Shown: piece by piece, positions 6,822 through 14,474 of the stretch | Position numbering within the stretch: position 1 is the stretch's first letter | Layout: each line of letters starts with the position of its first letter | IMG/VR virus record: IMGVR_UViG_3300038717_000004 | Span: 1-20,103 of that record | Direction: 5' to 3' (one strand) | Source: a virus | DNA length: 20,103 nt | Position numbers and translations under genes: made by a program | The notes under the pieces: model-generated | The model's input: the letters and a program-made list of their open reading frames with translations, nothing else | Told to the model about the DNA's origin: nothing | Databases searched by the model: none

Positions 6822-8717
6822 TTATCCTATAGCACTTTCTCTAATTATGTTTCTATCTAAACTTTGTGCGGTTGTTACATCTCCTGATACAACAAATGCT
6901 TTAACAGGTTTCTGTGTTTGTGTAGCTAATGTTTGTGCTAATTGGTTTTGTGTATCAGCACCAACTATATTAAATGCAGGTGCAGATGGAGCAGAAAATC
7001 CACCACCTGTCGTACCAATAGATGTACTACCTGATATACCTCCTGTTTCGCTACCTACTTTTACTGATTTGATTTTAGCAATATTAGTTGCTCCTGCTGC
7101 TGCTGCAATACCTGCTTGAATAAATGGGTAGGGTGGAAAAACAGTTGTAATTGGATTATCTGAAGCAGTTTTAAATGCGTTTATAGTTCCTGCTACTGCA
7201 CTTATTGTTGCTTGAGCAAGTGCTGCTGCCTTACCTATTTTACTTCCTTTACCTGCTATCATACCTATTAACTGCAAAGTGTCCATTGCTATTTTCACTT
7301 TCATATCGTTAGTCAATTCCTCAAGCTCTATCTCTGTATCTTTGAATTGTGCTAATTTTTCTGTTTTTGCTTTTTCTAAATTTTCTGTATCTAAATTGTT
7401 TTTTTTGGCAAGAGCAATTAATTTATCATAATGTTCAGTAACCTTTTCTATCTCTAAGGCTCTTTTTTCTTCTTCTGATACAGCCTCAGCATCACGGATG
7501 TTCTTTTTTAAATCTGCTAATTCTTTTTCAGCTTGTGCTTCTTGTGCTTTTCTTTCTTTCTCCTCAGCATCTTTCTCAGCTTGTGCTGCTTTTTCTTCTG
7601 CTCTTTTTTCTGCTTCTATTCTTTTTCTTTCTGATTCTGCTTCTCTAAGGTTTGTTGTTATTTCAGCAGTTAGTGTTTTTTGTTTTTTAAGTCTTGATGC
7701 CTCAAGCTCTATAAGTCTTGCTTCTAATCTTGCTTGTTCGTCTAAGTCCTCTTTTGTGGAATTACTTAATTCGTTTTGTTGTTTCTTTGCCTTAAATCTT
7801 AATTCTGCTGCTTTTATTTCTTTTAAGGTAATTTCCTCCTCTATTCTACCTGCTTCTTTTAGTGCTGCAATTCTATCCTCTATACTTACATTTTCTTTAT
7901 CTGCTGCTTTCTCTCTTAACTCATTAAATTTTCTTGTGGCCTCTGCTCTGTCAATTAACAATTTTCTTTCAAGTTTATCAGCATCAGCCCTCATATCAGC
8001 TATCTCTCCTGCTGTCTTTATCTCTTTTCTTGTTTCTTCACCAAAGTTTCTAATGCCCTCAGTAACATCTTTTAATGCTTCTTTTGCTTCTTTGAAGTTG
8101 CCTGTAAAAACATTTATAATTGCACTTCCAAAATCTGATAATATATCTGTAACATTACCAATTACAACACTAATTTGTGTAAAGAATTTTGTAAATTTAT
8201 TTTGACCCTCCTCTGATGATCTAAATGCGGCTGCTACTGATGTGATGGCCACCACTAAAGCACCAATTCCTGTAGCTATTATAGCTGTTCTTAATAGTTT
8301 AAATCCTACTGTGGCTTTACCTACACTACTTGTAACACCTGTGATACCTGTTATTAGTCCTCCTGTTTGTCTATCTAATATGCCTATGACACCTGAATAG
8401 TCAGCAGTTTGCTGAGTAGATTTTTGTATTATCTTATTGTTTTCTCGTCTTTCTTTATTTATATCTTGTACTGCCTTTTTTTCTCTTTTTATTCTATTAT
8501 TAGTCTTTTCTATTTCTTTGTTTGTCTTTACTCTCGCATTTAAGGCTTTGTCAGTAATTCCTGCTTGTTTCTCAAGAGTTTTGTTTAATACTACAAGTTC
8601 ATCCTCAAGTTCATCAATTAATGATTCTGAAGCATTCAAAGATTTATTTAATTCTTCTATATTTTTTCGAGCTTGATCTGCTGTTATTTTTACATTTACT
8701 ATAACTTCTTTTGCCAT
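6822..8717 (-). CDS. Tail tape measure protein
   Basis: 631 aa, start ATG 8717. It sets tail length and occupies the tube lumen before DNA ejection. The order of features is typical: N-terminal coiled coil (about 10-105), a hydrophobic membrane-like segment at about 141-165 (LLRTAIIATGIGALVVAITS), a very long Glu/Lys/Ala/Arg coiled coil (about 235-470), and an Ala/Gly-rich hydrophobic C-terminal part (about 475-550) ending with a conserved-looking QKPVKAFVVSGDVTTAQSLD. At roughly 0.15 nm per residue, the known rule, the tail would be near 95 nm; that is an estimate. Its start overlaps the end of a 49-aa gene by 19 nt. Confidence 0.9.
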   Translation of the reverse strand: MAKEVIVNVKITADQARKNIEELNKSLNASESLIDELEDELVVLNKTLEKQAGITDKALNARVKTNKEIEKTNNRIKREKKAVQDINKERRENNKIIQKSTQQTADYSGVIGILDRQTGGLITGITGVTSSVGKATVGFKLLRTAIIATGIGALVVAITSVAAAFRSSEEGQNKFTKFFTQISVVIGNVTDILSDFGSAIINVFTGNFKEAKEALKDVTEGIRNFGEETRKEIKTAGEIADMRADADKLERKLLIDRAEATRKFNELREKAADKENVSIEDRIAALKEAGRIEEEITLKEIKAAELRFKAKKQQNELSNSTKEDLDEQARLEARLIELEASRLKKQKTLTAEITTNLREAESERKRIEAEKRAEEKAAQAEKDAEEKERKAQEAQAEKELADLKKNIRDAEAVSEEEKRALEIEKVTEHYDKLIALAKKNNLDTENLEKAKTEKLAQFKDTEIELEELTNDMKVKIAMDTLQLIGMIAGKGSKIGKAAALAQATISAVAGTINAFKTASDNPITTVFPPYPFIQAGIAAAAGATNIAKIKSVKVGSETGGISGSTSIGTTGGGFSAPSAPAFNIVGADTQNQLAQTLATQTQKPVKAFVVSGDVTTAQSLDRNIIRESAIG

Positions 8718-8848
8718 CTTATTTCTTTTTTAACTTGTTTGTAACTTTGTTTTATACTTTTTGGTAAACTGTATTTACCCTGTGCTATTCTGATATTCTC
8801 AGTTTCACCATTTGCGAACTCTAATAATTGTAATATACTTTGTATCAT
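8699..8848 (-). CDS. Small conserved tail-operon protein (49 aa)
   Basis: 49 aa from ATG 8848 to TAG 8701-8699. The start overlaps the stop of the upstream 862-aa gene in ATGA and the end overlaps the tape measure start by 19 nt, so it fills the whole 127-nt gap. The sequence MIQSILQLLEFANGETENIR is followed by IAQGKYSLPKSIKQSY and a basic KQVKKEIRWQKKL. The pattern GKY/H-x-LPKS...K-x-x-R-W is one I recognise from short proteins just before tape measure genes in flavobacterial phages. Function unknown; a tail assembly helper is possible given the location. Confidence 0.7.
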   Translation of the reverse strand: MIQSILQLLEFANGETENIRIAQGKYSLPKSIKQSYKQVKKEIRWQKKL

Positions 8849-11433
8849 AACTTATTCAATAATTCTAAACTACTCTCGCCTGTCTGTAGGTTTGTAGTTA
8901 TTTTGTTTATTATAAATGCTTCATTACTTATAATAAGTGTATCACTTAATTTGTATTGTAATAAAAAGCTCTGTGGCAATATGGCCTTAACTTTTACTAA
9001 TCTTCTGTTATAGCTAAATAAATCACTTATATAATCACTATAATAAGTTTTAAATAAAGTGTTGTCATCTATCTGACCTGTAACAAAAGGATTTATTTCT
9101 CTACTAAAATTTAAAGTTTGACTTGCTGTTACTGTTGTATAGGTAATTGTAATATGGTCTATATCATCAAAATTACTTATAATCTGAACACTATTTGTAA
9201 CCACATTATTAATGGTAGTATTAGCTCCAGATCCTATATCCACATTTTGACTCGCATTGTTAGAATCAAGATAATTAAACAACACATTAGTAGATGAATC
9301 AGAAGAAACAGCTATATATACATTTGATAAGCCCTCTTGAAAATTAGTACCTCTATTTATAGTGCTAATACTTGCAGGTGTTCCTACACCACCACCATTA
9401 AACATTTGTATAGGTGTACTACTGACACTTGTGTTTTTTTTAACAAATAATAATGGTTTACCGATTGTAGGGCTTTGGTTGTCATCTACAAAGTACCCAA
9501 AACCAATATTAGTATCTGCACCTCCATTAACATTTTTAAGTCTTTCAAACAACATCTTTTCGTATGGTGTTTTTATAATATAGTCTTGGCCTCTATTTAA
9601 TCTTGGGTCTCTACCACTATTACTTGCATCACTCGCTTTTACTGATCCGTATTCTCTTGAGTTTAGTTTGTTGTAATAAAAAGCCGCAAATGATTTAGGC
9701 TCTTCAAAACTAAAACCTATATCGTTAAAGGGAACACTAAAATTAGATTCTCCCTCCTCAATGTTTACGAATTCAGTTATATCTCTTGTTGTACCACTTG
9801 CATAAAAACTATCAAGTGTTTGTACTTTGATTTGACTAAATGTACTGCTTGATACATCATTATCTACAAATGCAGTTAAGTTAAATGTTTTAAATAGGCC
9901 TGTCAAGAAGTTAAGTATTTTCATATCAGGTATTTGGTCTGATATATATATAGTATCAACAACAGAATCAGGACTTATTGTACCTGCTTGTATAGCTAAA
10001 TTTTGTGTACCTGTACCTACTTGCTCTAATATTTTAGTACAAGTAAGGCCATAAGTTAAATTCAATGATGTTTCTGTAGTTTCTATAACAAACTCTACAT
10101 TATGATTTTCTACAGTTGTTGCAAGACTTGTTTCAAATTCAAATTCAAGGATAGTGTTTGTTGTTCCTGATATATGAGCAACCTCAGCAATAACCTCATT
10201 CGTACCGGCTTTCCTTAGCCTAGCTGTGAACTTTTTAGTATTAACTGTGGGTGTTACTGTCCATAGAATTTTCATTGATTCCTTATCGTCAAAACTTGTT
10301 TGACTTGTAAGGCCTGTAGCAAATCTAAATACACCTCCATCAAATACAGGTGCAATACCTGTAAAACTATGTGGAGGGTCTTGTGTAGTATCACTATCAA
10401 AAAACTCTATGACATCGCCTGTAAAACTTTGTATTTTATCTACTACAATTAGATTTGTATTTGTTTCATTTGTAGGTGTTACACCTATCTCTCCTTTGTT
10501 TCTGTGTAGCCACATATACAGATTTGAAAAGAATCCTGTTGTTTTAAAAAAGTCATCTGTAAACTTTATATCTATCTCATTGTCTTGCTCAATGACTTTT
10601 ATTATATCAATAATTCTTAACGCAGGTTTTAGGTCTGTGAATTGAAAGCCTTTTGTTGTTCCTAATCTTTCTGTATTACCTGAGCCTGAATCAGCTTGGC
10701 TTCCACTTGCATATAAGTTTCTTGTCGTATCACTTCTTGCTTGTGTTGTTAATACACCTCCTGCTGCGCTATCATATATAAATCTTTGTGTGTGTGATAT
10801 TAAAGGATAAATAACGTGAGCTGTTGAGACTGTTTGACCATTTAGTACACTAACATAACTTTCTAAGCCTTGCTTTACTCTTGTAACATTATAATCGTGA
10901 TTAAATTGAGAAAAGTCTAAGCTACTTAATTTTCTATCTTGTACTCTATCTTTAAGCTGTATTGTTTGACCATAGAAAGTAATATTATAACTTTCAGGTA
11001 CATTGTTTTTTAGTTTTACACCATTCATAACAATATATCCTGCTTTGAAAGGCTTGTAGTTTAATTCTAATATTGCATCTAATTTCGAGTTTGCATCAAA
11101 TATACCATCAGGTATCGCATCTGATACTAAGTCTCTTCTATAGTAATGTTTAAATAATTTATTATTTACACTTGTTGCTGGTAAATTAAATGTCCTGCTG
11201 AAATCAGTAAATACTTTTTCTATGTCTCTTATGTCTTGAATCGTTTGTGTAAGTGTGATCTGCTCATCCTCAAATAAATCTAAATGCTGAAAGTTTATAT
11301 CAGTAATAAGATTTATCTCATTCCATTTTCTAAATGTATTCTCCCACAAAGTATCTGTCAAATTCCAAATATCAGGATTTGGGTCAGGACTATCTAAAAG
11401 AATACTCGGTATTGCAAGGCCTACTTGATTCAT
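8845..11433 (-). CDS. Large tail tip / baseplate-like structural protein
   Basis: 862 aa, start ATG 11433. The region about 50-100 (LFEDEQITLTQTIQDIRDIE, VFTDFSRTFNLPAT, LFKHYYRRDLV) is a strongly recognisable N-terminal signature of large tail proteins in Bacteroidota phages. The rest is beta-rich with many Thr/Ser/Asn residues and YNITFYGQTIQLKDRVQDRK (150-170), consistent with hub or tip domains. Position before the tape measure with its own 49-aa neighbour, and overlap with the upstream stop (TAATG), place it in the distal tail. It could be a tail-associated hub (gp27/Dit-Tal-like) protein; no lysozyme or peptidase motif is visible. Host contact is inferred. Confidence 0.75.
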   Translation of the reverse strand: MNQVGLAIPSILLDSPDPNPDIWNLTDTLWENTFRKWNEINLITDINFQHLDLFEDEQITLTQTIQDIRDIEKVFTDFSRTFNLPATSVNNKLFKHYYRRDLVSDAIPDGIFDANSKLDAILELNYKPFKAGYIVMNGVKLKNNVPESYNITFYGQTIQLKDRVQDRKLSSLDFSQFNHDYNVTRVKQGLESYVSVLNGQTVSTAHVIYPLISHTQRFIYDSAAGGVLTTQARSDTTRNLYASGSQADSGSGNTERLGTTKGFQFTDLKPALRIIDIIKVIEQDNEIDIKFTDDFFKTTGFFSNLYMWLHRNKGEIGVTPTNETNTNLIVVDKIQSFTGDVIEFFDSDTTQDPPHSFTGIAPVFDGGVFRFATGLTSQTSFDDKESMKILWTVTPTVNTKKFTARLRKAGTNEVIAEVAHISGTTNTILEFEFETSLATTVENHNVEFVIETTETSLNLTYGLTCTKILEQVGTGTQNLAIQAGTISPDSVVDTIYISDQIPDMKILNFLTGLFKTFNLTAFVDNDVSSSTFSQIKVQTLDSFYASGTTRDITEFVNIEEGESNFSVPFNDIGFSFEEPKSFAAFYYNKLNSREYGSVKASDASNSGRDPRLNRGQDYIIKTPYEKMLFERLKNVNGGADTNIGFGYFVDDNQSPTIGKPLLFVKKNTSVSSTPIQMFNGGGVGTPASISTINRGTNFQEGLSNVYIAVSSDSSTNVLFNYLDSNNASQNVDIGSGANTTINNVVTNSVQIISNFDDIDHITITYTTVTASQTLNFSREINPFVTGQIDDNTLFKTYYSDYISDLFSYNRRLVKVKAILPQSFLLQYKLSDTLIISNEAFIINKITTNLQTGESSLELLNKL

Positions 11434-12551
11434 TATCTAATAGTATTTAGTTTATCGTATGCAAACTTAAATTCAAGAGTATAATTAGATAGCCTATCGT
11501 TTAAGCTAGTTTTAAAAGTAACTTGTTTGTTTTGAGGTATAACAGGTAACTGCTGATTGTCTTTGAATAACCAACATCTTGGAGACATTAATAATTCCTC
11601 TATGACTTGATTATAACTATCATTCACATATCCTGTGTTTAGTATAATTTTTTCTCTACCCATTATGTTTCTTGTCTTGTATTGATGATTGTTTACAGAA
11701 TATGTCGCACCTGTTGTAAGTGTATTGGCTTTATACTCCTCTCTTTCTATGTCAATACTTTCTATAGACTTTAAGAAAAAGTTTACTCTTTGTAAAGCTC
11801 CAAATCTATTAACAAATGTAATAGGCATATTTGTAAACTTCTCACAATGCTGCTCCTCTACTTTTATTGTTTCTGTACTACCCCCTGTAACTATATCTAC
11901 ACTTGTTAGGGTAGCTGTTGTACTTGTTGCATATTCTATTGCTGTATTTGTAGTATCTATGCCTGTACCAACTGTTACACTTGTTACTGTCGAACTACCA
12001 TTTTTAAAGTTTACAGTAGTTGCACCAGTCAAAGTATCTGATCCTGAATTTACACTTAGGTTTGCTAATACAGGAATCTTTAATATCTCTTGACTTTCTC
12101 TAAATATAGTATCATTAGACATCAGCTTTGTTGTGCTACCTTTAAAAGCACTTAGAGATAATGTTGTTGCACTATTGGTTTGTGTTTCTGTTGTAAACCC
12201 ATCCTCAAAATATCCTACACCATCAAAGGCTAACATATTAGTTGTTACTGCATCAAGAGCTGTGCCTGACGAGTTTCTTGGTGTTGCAACTGTCTTTACC
12301 CAAACATTCAGGCCATTGTTTCCAAATGTTCCACTAAAGCTGTATTCAATATAGTCTTTTATAAGCTCACCTATTTCAAATATTACAAAGTTATTGTTTG
12401 ATACTTCGTTCTTTCTTAATTGATAAGTAAGGCTTGGACTTGTATCGTATGTACCACTAAATATTGAGATATCTAAATTACAGTCTGCTAAATTTGCATT
12501 TGCTACTTTTATATATACAGGTGAGTTTATGTTTACTTTAAATATTGCCAT
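11433..12551 (-). CDS. Tail structural protein, beta-rich (372 aa)
   Basis: 372 aa, start ATG 12551, overlapping the upstream gene by 14 nt and the downstream start by 1 nt (TAATG). Opens MAIFKVNINSPVYIKVANAN and then has YQLRKNEVSNNNFVIFEIGEL and IKDYIEYSFSG, a beta-sandwich-like N-terminal region that I associate with tail tip proteins of Bacteroidota phages. The middle (about 160-240) is a low-complexity Thr/Ser/Val stretch suggestive of an Ig-like or surface-exposed insertion. The C-terminal third is charged, with RFGALQRVNFFLKS and CWLFKDNQQLPVIPQNKQVTF. Likely a partner of the 862-aa protein in the tail tip. No function beyond structural can be supported. Confidence 0.7.
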   Translation of the reverse strand: MAIFKVNINSPVYIKVANANLADCNLDISIFSGTYDTSPSLTYQLRKNEVSNNNFVIFEIGELIKDYIEYSFSGTFGNNGLNVWVKTVATPRNSSGTALDAVTTNMLAFDGVGYFEDGFTTETQTNSATTLSLSAFKGSTTKLMSNDTIFRESQEILKIPVLANLSVNSGSDTLTGATTVNFKNGSSTVTSVTVGTGIDTTNTAIEYATSTTATLTSVDIVTGGSTETIKVEEQHCEKFTNMPITFVNRFGALQRVNFFLKSIESIDIEREEYKANTLTTGATYSVNNHQYKTRNIMGREKIILNTGYVNDSYNQVIEELLMSPRCWLFKDNQQLPVIPQNKQVTFKTSLNDRLSNYTLEFKFAYDKLNTIR

Positions 12552-13038
12552 TTTCTATTGTTTTTTCTGCATCATTCACAAATGCTGCTATTAATTCTTT
12601 TGGTAGTGTTTCAAATCTCTTTTCAAAAGGTTTCGTAAAAAATAAACTTGGCCTTATACCTTGTTCAAATATTGTCTTTGCTATTGCAAAACTTAAGCCT
12701 TTTCTTTTTGTAAATTTTCCCCCCTCATCTCTTGGTGCTATACCTTTTCTTACAGTCCATTTATCAAAAGCCTTAGCAGGTGGCCTTTTGTTAGTATATT
12801 TAAAAGGTGTATCATACTTTCTCTTTGTACCTGAAACACCCTGATCTTGATAAGCTCCGTATTCCTCCATTAAGAATTGTAATATGAATCCTGACTTATC
12901 TGATATTATTTTATAGTCAAGAGAATTATATAAGGCCTTAGAAACATTCTTTTTATCTTTGGATAAATTACTTCTCGATTGCTGGATTACATACTTTGCA
13001 AAACTATTTAATATGTCTCTTGTATCTTGTAATTCCAT
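12538..13038 (-). CDS. HK97 gp10-like tail/connector protein
   Basis: 166 aa from ATG 13038, which overlaps the previous stop by 1 nt (TAATG); a TTG codon two codons further upstream (13044) would also give an open frame but is less likely. The N-terminal half is a long amphipathic helix region, followed by FLMEEYGAYQDQGVSGTKRK and RPPAKAFDKWTVRKGI, then SFAIAKTIFEQGIRPSLFF. Helical N-terminus, a central YGxYQDxGV motif and a Ile-Arg-Pro-hydrophobic close recall HK97 gp10-type proteins, which cap head-tail junctions or act in tail assembly. The match is by pattern only. Confidence 0.65.
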   Translation of the reverse strand: MELQDTRDILNSFAKYVIQQSRSNLSKDKKNVSKALYNSLDYKIISDKSGFILQFLMEEYGAYQDQGVSGTKRKYDTPFKYTNKRPPAKAFDKWTVRKGIAPRDEGGKFTKRKGLSFAIAKTIFEQGIRPSLFFTKPFEKRFETLPKELIAAFVNDAEKTIENGNI

Positions 13039-13508
13039 TAGCAACTACTTATATCATTATCTATTAATATATCCATTGTTGCTGCCCATCCAGCTAATCT
13101 GTTTTCAAACCTTTCATAGAAAGGCTCACAAGTAGGGTCGCCCTCTAATTGATATTTTGTTGTATATAACGAGCCTCCTCTAAGCAGAAGTATAATTCTG
13201 TTCAATACTGCTAATTGAGTGTTAAGTATATCTTGCTCATTGTCATTACCAACAAATATATCTGTCTCTGCATCTTTGTATTCGTTTACAACATCCATAG
13301 CCATTATAGTTATATTAAAAGACAATGTTTGTTCTTGAGCTGTAACACTATTTACTATAATATGCGCTAAAGGGAATATTGTTTGTTTGTTTAAATCTAT
13401 TTGTGTTATATCTCCAGTTGTTACAGAGTTTACGTTACTATCATTTAGTAGGTTTGTTTTTATTGTATCTGTAATTTGGTAAAAACCTCTTATACCTTGA
13501 TTGCTCAT
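13038..13508 (-). CDS. Tail terminator / completion-like protein (156 aa)
   Basis: 156 aa, start ATG 13508. Contains YQITDTIKTNLLNDSNVNSV, TGDITQIDLNKQTIFPLAHI, a core of three to four hydrophobic beta strands, FVGNDNEQDILNTQLAVLN and a C-terminal CEPFYERFENRLAGW segment. I recognise this as a common Bacteroidota phage tail protein and think its alpha/beta fold and size fit a tail terminator, but that assignment is inferred. Its start codon overlaps the TGA that ends the -1-frame product of the chaperone gene, so the frameshifted ribosome would finish exactly at this start (ATGA). Confidence 0.65.
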   Translation of the reverse strand: MSNQGIRGFYQITDTIKTNLLNDSNVNSVTTGDITQIDLNKQTIFPLAHIIVNSVTAQEQTLSFNITIMAMDVVNEYKDAETDIFVGNDNEQDILNTQLAVLNRIILLLRGGSLYTTKYQLEGDPTCEPFYERFENRLAGWAATMDILIDNDISSC

Positions 13509-13759
13509 CTCATTTTACTTTTTAATTGTTTCGTTTCTATGTCGCTTTTTTCTTTCATAAATGTTAGCATTGTTAAACATCTGTGTAAATTTAATTGAGT
13601 GATATTCTCAAATCGTCTAATATCTCCCTGAGAGAGTGCATAAATTGATTGATACCATCCCCACTTTTCACCAAACTGTTGGACTCCTGTAAGTGAAGCT
13701 CCTGCTTGTCCTGAAAATAATACGTCATAATCTTCGATAAGTCCATCCCTAAACGGTAA
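13505..13759 (-). CDS. -1-frame extension of the tail assembly chaperone (84 codons, no start codon)
   Basis: Open in the -1 frame relative to the chaperone gene from the T-run at 13767-13758 down to TGA 13507-13505; the frame is free of stops from about 13800. It contains no ATG, GTG or TTG codon until residue 64, so it can be translated only by entering from the chaperone frame. The 84 residues read LPFRDGLIEDYDVLFSGQAG, later FGEKWGWYQSIYALSQGDI, RRFENITQLNLHRCLTML and a Lys-rich end. The KWGWYQS-Y and LHRCL segments are typical of a conserved phage family, and third codon positions are AT-rich as elsewhere. The fused product would be 245 aa (161 + 84). An error in the T10 run that merely split one gene is the alternative. 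Confidence 0.75.
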   Translation of the reverse strand, partial: LPFRDGLIEDYDVLFSGQAGASLTGVQQFGEKWGWYQSIYALSQGDIRRFENITQLNLHRCLTMLTFMKEKSDIETKQLKSKMR

Positions 13760-14241
13760 AAAAAAAACATTGATCCGAACACTACATTCATCGGCATATC
13801 TTTATACACTTCTTGACCTTGTGCTGTATAGTCCTCAATACTATATTTGTGTTTGTATTTGTTCTGTATAGGCCTGTATAAAACCGCCATAGCCTTTTCC
13901 ATTTCATCCCAATTAGATATGTACGTGTCGAGATCAACATACTCACCTAAGCTCATCTCATCTAAGTTTGGTATAAAACCATACTCAATTCCATTCATTG
14001 TAAATCTATTTATAAGCTGAGGCTTCTGTTCAAACATATCTGATATAGTTTTGGTTATACTATTGACATCTTTGAGCTTCATTTGAAAGGCTTGTTTGTT
14101 GTCTATATGACAAAATATCTCTATCATCTTAGTTGCTAAAAAGTTCTCATCTTTATTCTCCTCTTGTGCTTTTAAAAACTTTTGGTATTGACTTAGTTTG
14201 ATTTCTGACAAGTTATTTGGTACAGTTATTTTTACTCTCAT
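13591..14241 (-). CDS. Tail assembly chaperone-like protein, frame 0 product
   Basis: 216 aa from ATG 14241; a TTG at 14277 in frame is rejected because it lies in the promoter-like region. Sequence opens MRVKITVPNNLSEIKLSQYQ, has ATKMIEIFCHIDNKQ, PQLINRFTMNGIEYGFIPNL, DEMSLGEYVDLD and a MAVLYRPI segment, then DMPMNVVFGSMFFF and a last part with SGDGINQFMHSLREI. I recognise the FIPNLDEMSLGEY...MAVLYRPI...MPMNVVFG set from Bacteroidota phages upstream of tail genes. By analogy with lambda gpG it would bind the tape measure protein during tail assembly; this is context-based. It is the first gene after a terminator and a promoter-like motif. Codons 159-161 form the frameshift site. Confidence 0.75.
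   Translation of the reverse strand: MRVKITVPNNLSEIKLSQYQKFLKAQEENKDENFLATKMIEIFCHIDNKQAFQMKLKDVNSITKTISDMFEQKPQLINRFTMNGIEYGFIPNLDEMSLGEYVDLDTYISNWDEMEKAMAVLYRPIQNKYKHKYSIEDYTAQGQEVYKDMPMNVVFGSMFFFYRLGMDLSKIMTYYFQDKQELHLQESNSLVKSGDGINQFMHSLREILDDLRISLN
13758..13770 (-). promoter_or_regulatory. Putative -1 ribosomal frameshift site (ATG plus T10)
   Basis: On the minus strand the chaperone frame reads ATG TTT TTT TTT TAC. Ten consecutive T include the heptamer T TTT TTT, the strongest form of the X XXY YYZ slip pattern, in the right phase for a -1 shift. Shifting back one base gives TTA CCG and enters the conserved 84-codon frame. Slippage by RNA polymerase on the same run (one extra U) would produce the same protein. 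Confidence 0.7.
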
Positions 14242-14244
14242 ATA

Positions 14245-14272
14245 TATATATCGAAATCTAAAGTGGATTTTT
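14245..14272 (-). promoter_or_regulatory. Putative phage late promoter, copy D
   Basis: Minus-strand AAAAAT (14272-14267, preceded by C), 13 nt, then CGATATATA (14253-14245), ending 3 nt before the chaperone ATG at 14241. It begins 3 nt past the T-run of the terminator that closes the small-gene cassette. Confidence 0.55.
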
Positions 14273-14275
14273 GAC

Positions 14276-14306
14276 AAAAAAAAAGGAGGCCCTTTTAAGA
14301 CCTCCT
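14276..14306 (-). terminator. Intrinsic terminator closing the small-gene cassette
   Basis: On the minus strand AGGAGG (14306-14301) pairs with CCTCCT (14289-14284) across an 11-nt loop, followed by a run of nine T (14284-14276, the last stem base included). It separates the four-gene cassette from the chaperone gene and shares the GGAGG stem style of the terminator at 2372-2397. Confidence 0.8.
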
Positions 14307-14308
14307 AT

Positions 14309-14378
14309 CATTGAGTTTGTAAAAAACTAAATTAAATCAATTTAAATTAAATTAAACAACTAACTAATTAACTCAATG
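14309..14378. repeat. 9-bp perfect inverted repeat flanking an A/T-rich tract
   Basis: CATTGAGTT (14309-14317) and AACTCAATG (14370-14378) are exact reverse complements 52 nt apart. The spacer holds only A/T-rich short repeats (AATTAAAT, AACAACTAACTAATTAA). It lies between the stop of the 28-aa gene and the terminator, so it could form a long-range stem in the cassette mRNA. No function is known. Confidence 0.5.
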
Positions 14379-14382
14379 TGTT

Positions 14383-14469
14383 CTATAAGTACATTAATTG
14401 TAACCATACTCCTAACCAAAAGAAAGTGGATAGTATTAATGCTTTGATAAAAAATTTAATGTCTTCCAT
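14383..14469 (-). CDS. Tiny single-span membrane peptide (28 aa)
   Basis: 28 codons from ATG 14469 to TAG 14385-14383. MEDIKFFIKALILSTFFW then LGVWLQLMYL: a short acidic-basic start and one continuous hydrophobic segment from about residue 6 to 28, long enough to cross a membrane. It starts 5 nt after the stop of the 116-aa gene with an A-rich leader (AAAAACT), and is the last gene before the cassette terminator. Function is unknown; candidates include a superinfection or membrane-perturbing peptide, both speculative. Because the gene is so short, chance cannot be excluded, but the spacing and hydrophobicity argue for a real gene. Confidence 0.5.
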   Translation of the reverse strand: MEDIKFFIKALILSTFFWLGVWLQLMYL

Positions 14470-14474
14470 AGTTT

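Noticed and set aside
7498-8205. 235-codon plus-strand open frame opposite the tape measure gene
   Set aside because: It is the antisense of a Glu/Lys/Ala coiled coil, giving a Ser/Phe/Leu-rich product with no domain; no plus-strand promoter or leader is seen and all neighbours are minus strand.
11689-12093. 134-codon plus-strand open frame opposite the 372-aa tail gene
   Set aside because: Low-complexity Val/Thr antisense shadow of a Thr-rich protein, no start context and no family.
13515-13580. 21-codon ORF (MFNNANIYERKK...) after the chaperone stop
   Set aside because: The -1 frame across the same stretch is longer, contiguous with the chaperone and looks conserved, so this ORF is likely chance.
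13758-13767. T10 run as a plain sequencing error
   Set aside because: Not fully excluded, but frame 0 also gives a plausible C-terminus (SGDGINQF...LREILDDL), the slip heptamer is in phase, and the -1 stop overlaps the next start; programmed frameshifting explains all of these.
14242-14277. TTG at 14277 as start of the chaperone
   Set aside because: It lies in the promoter-like motif; ATG 14241 fits the same spacing as three other genes.
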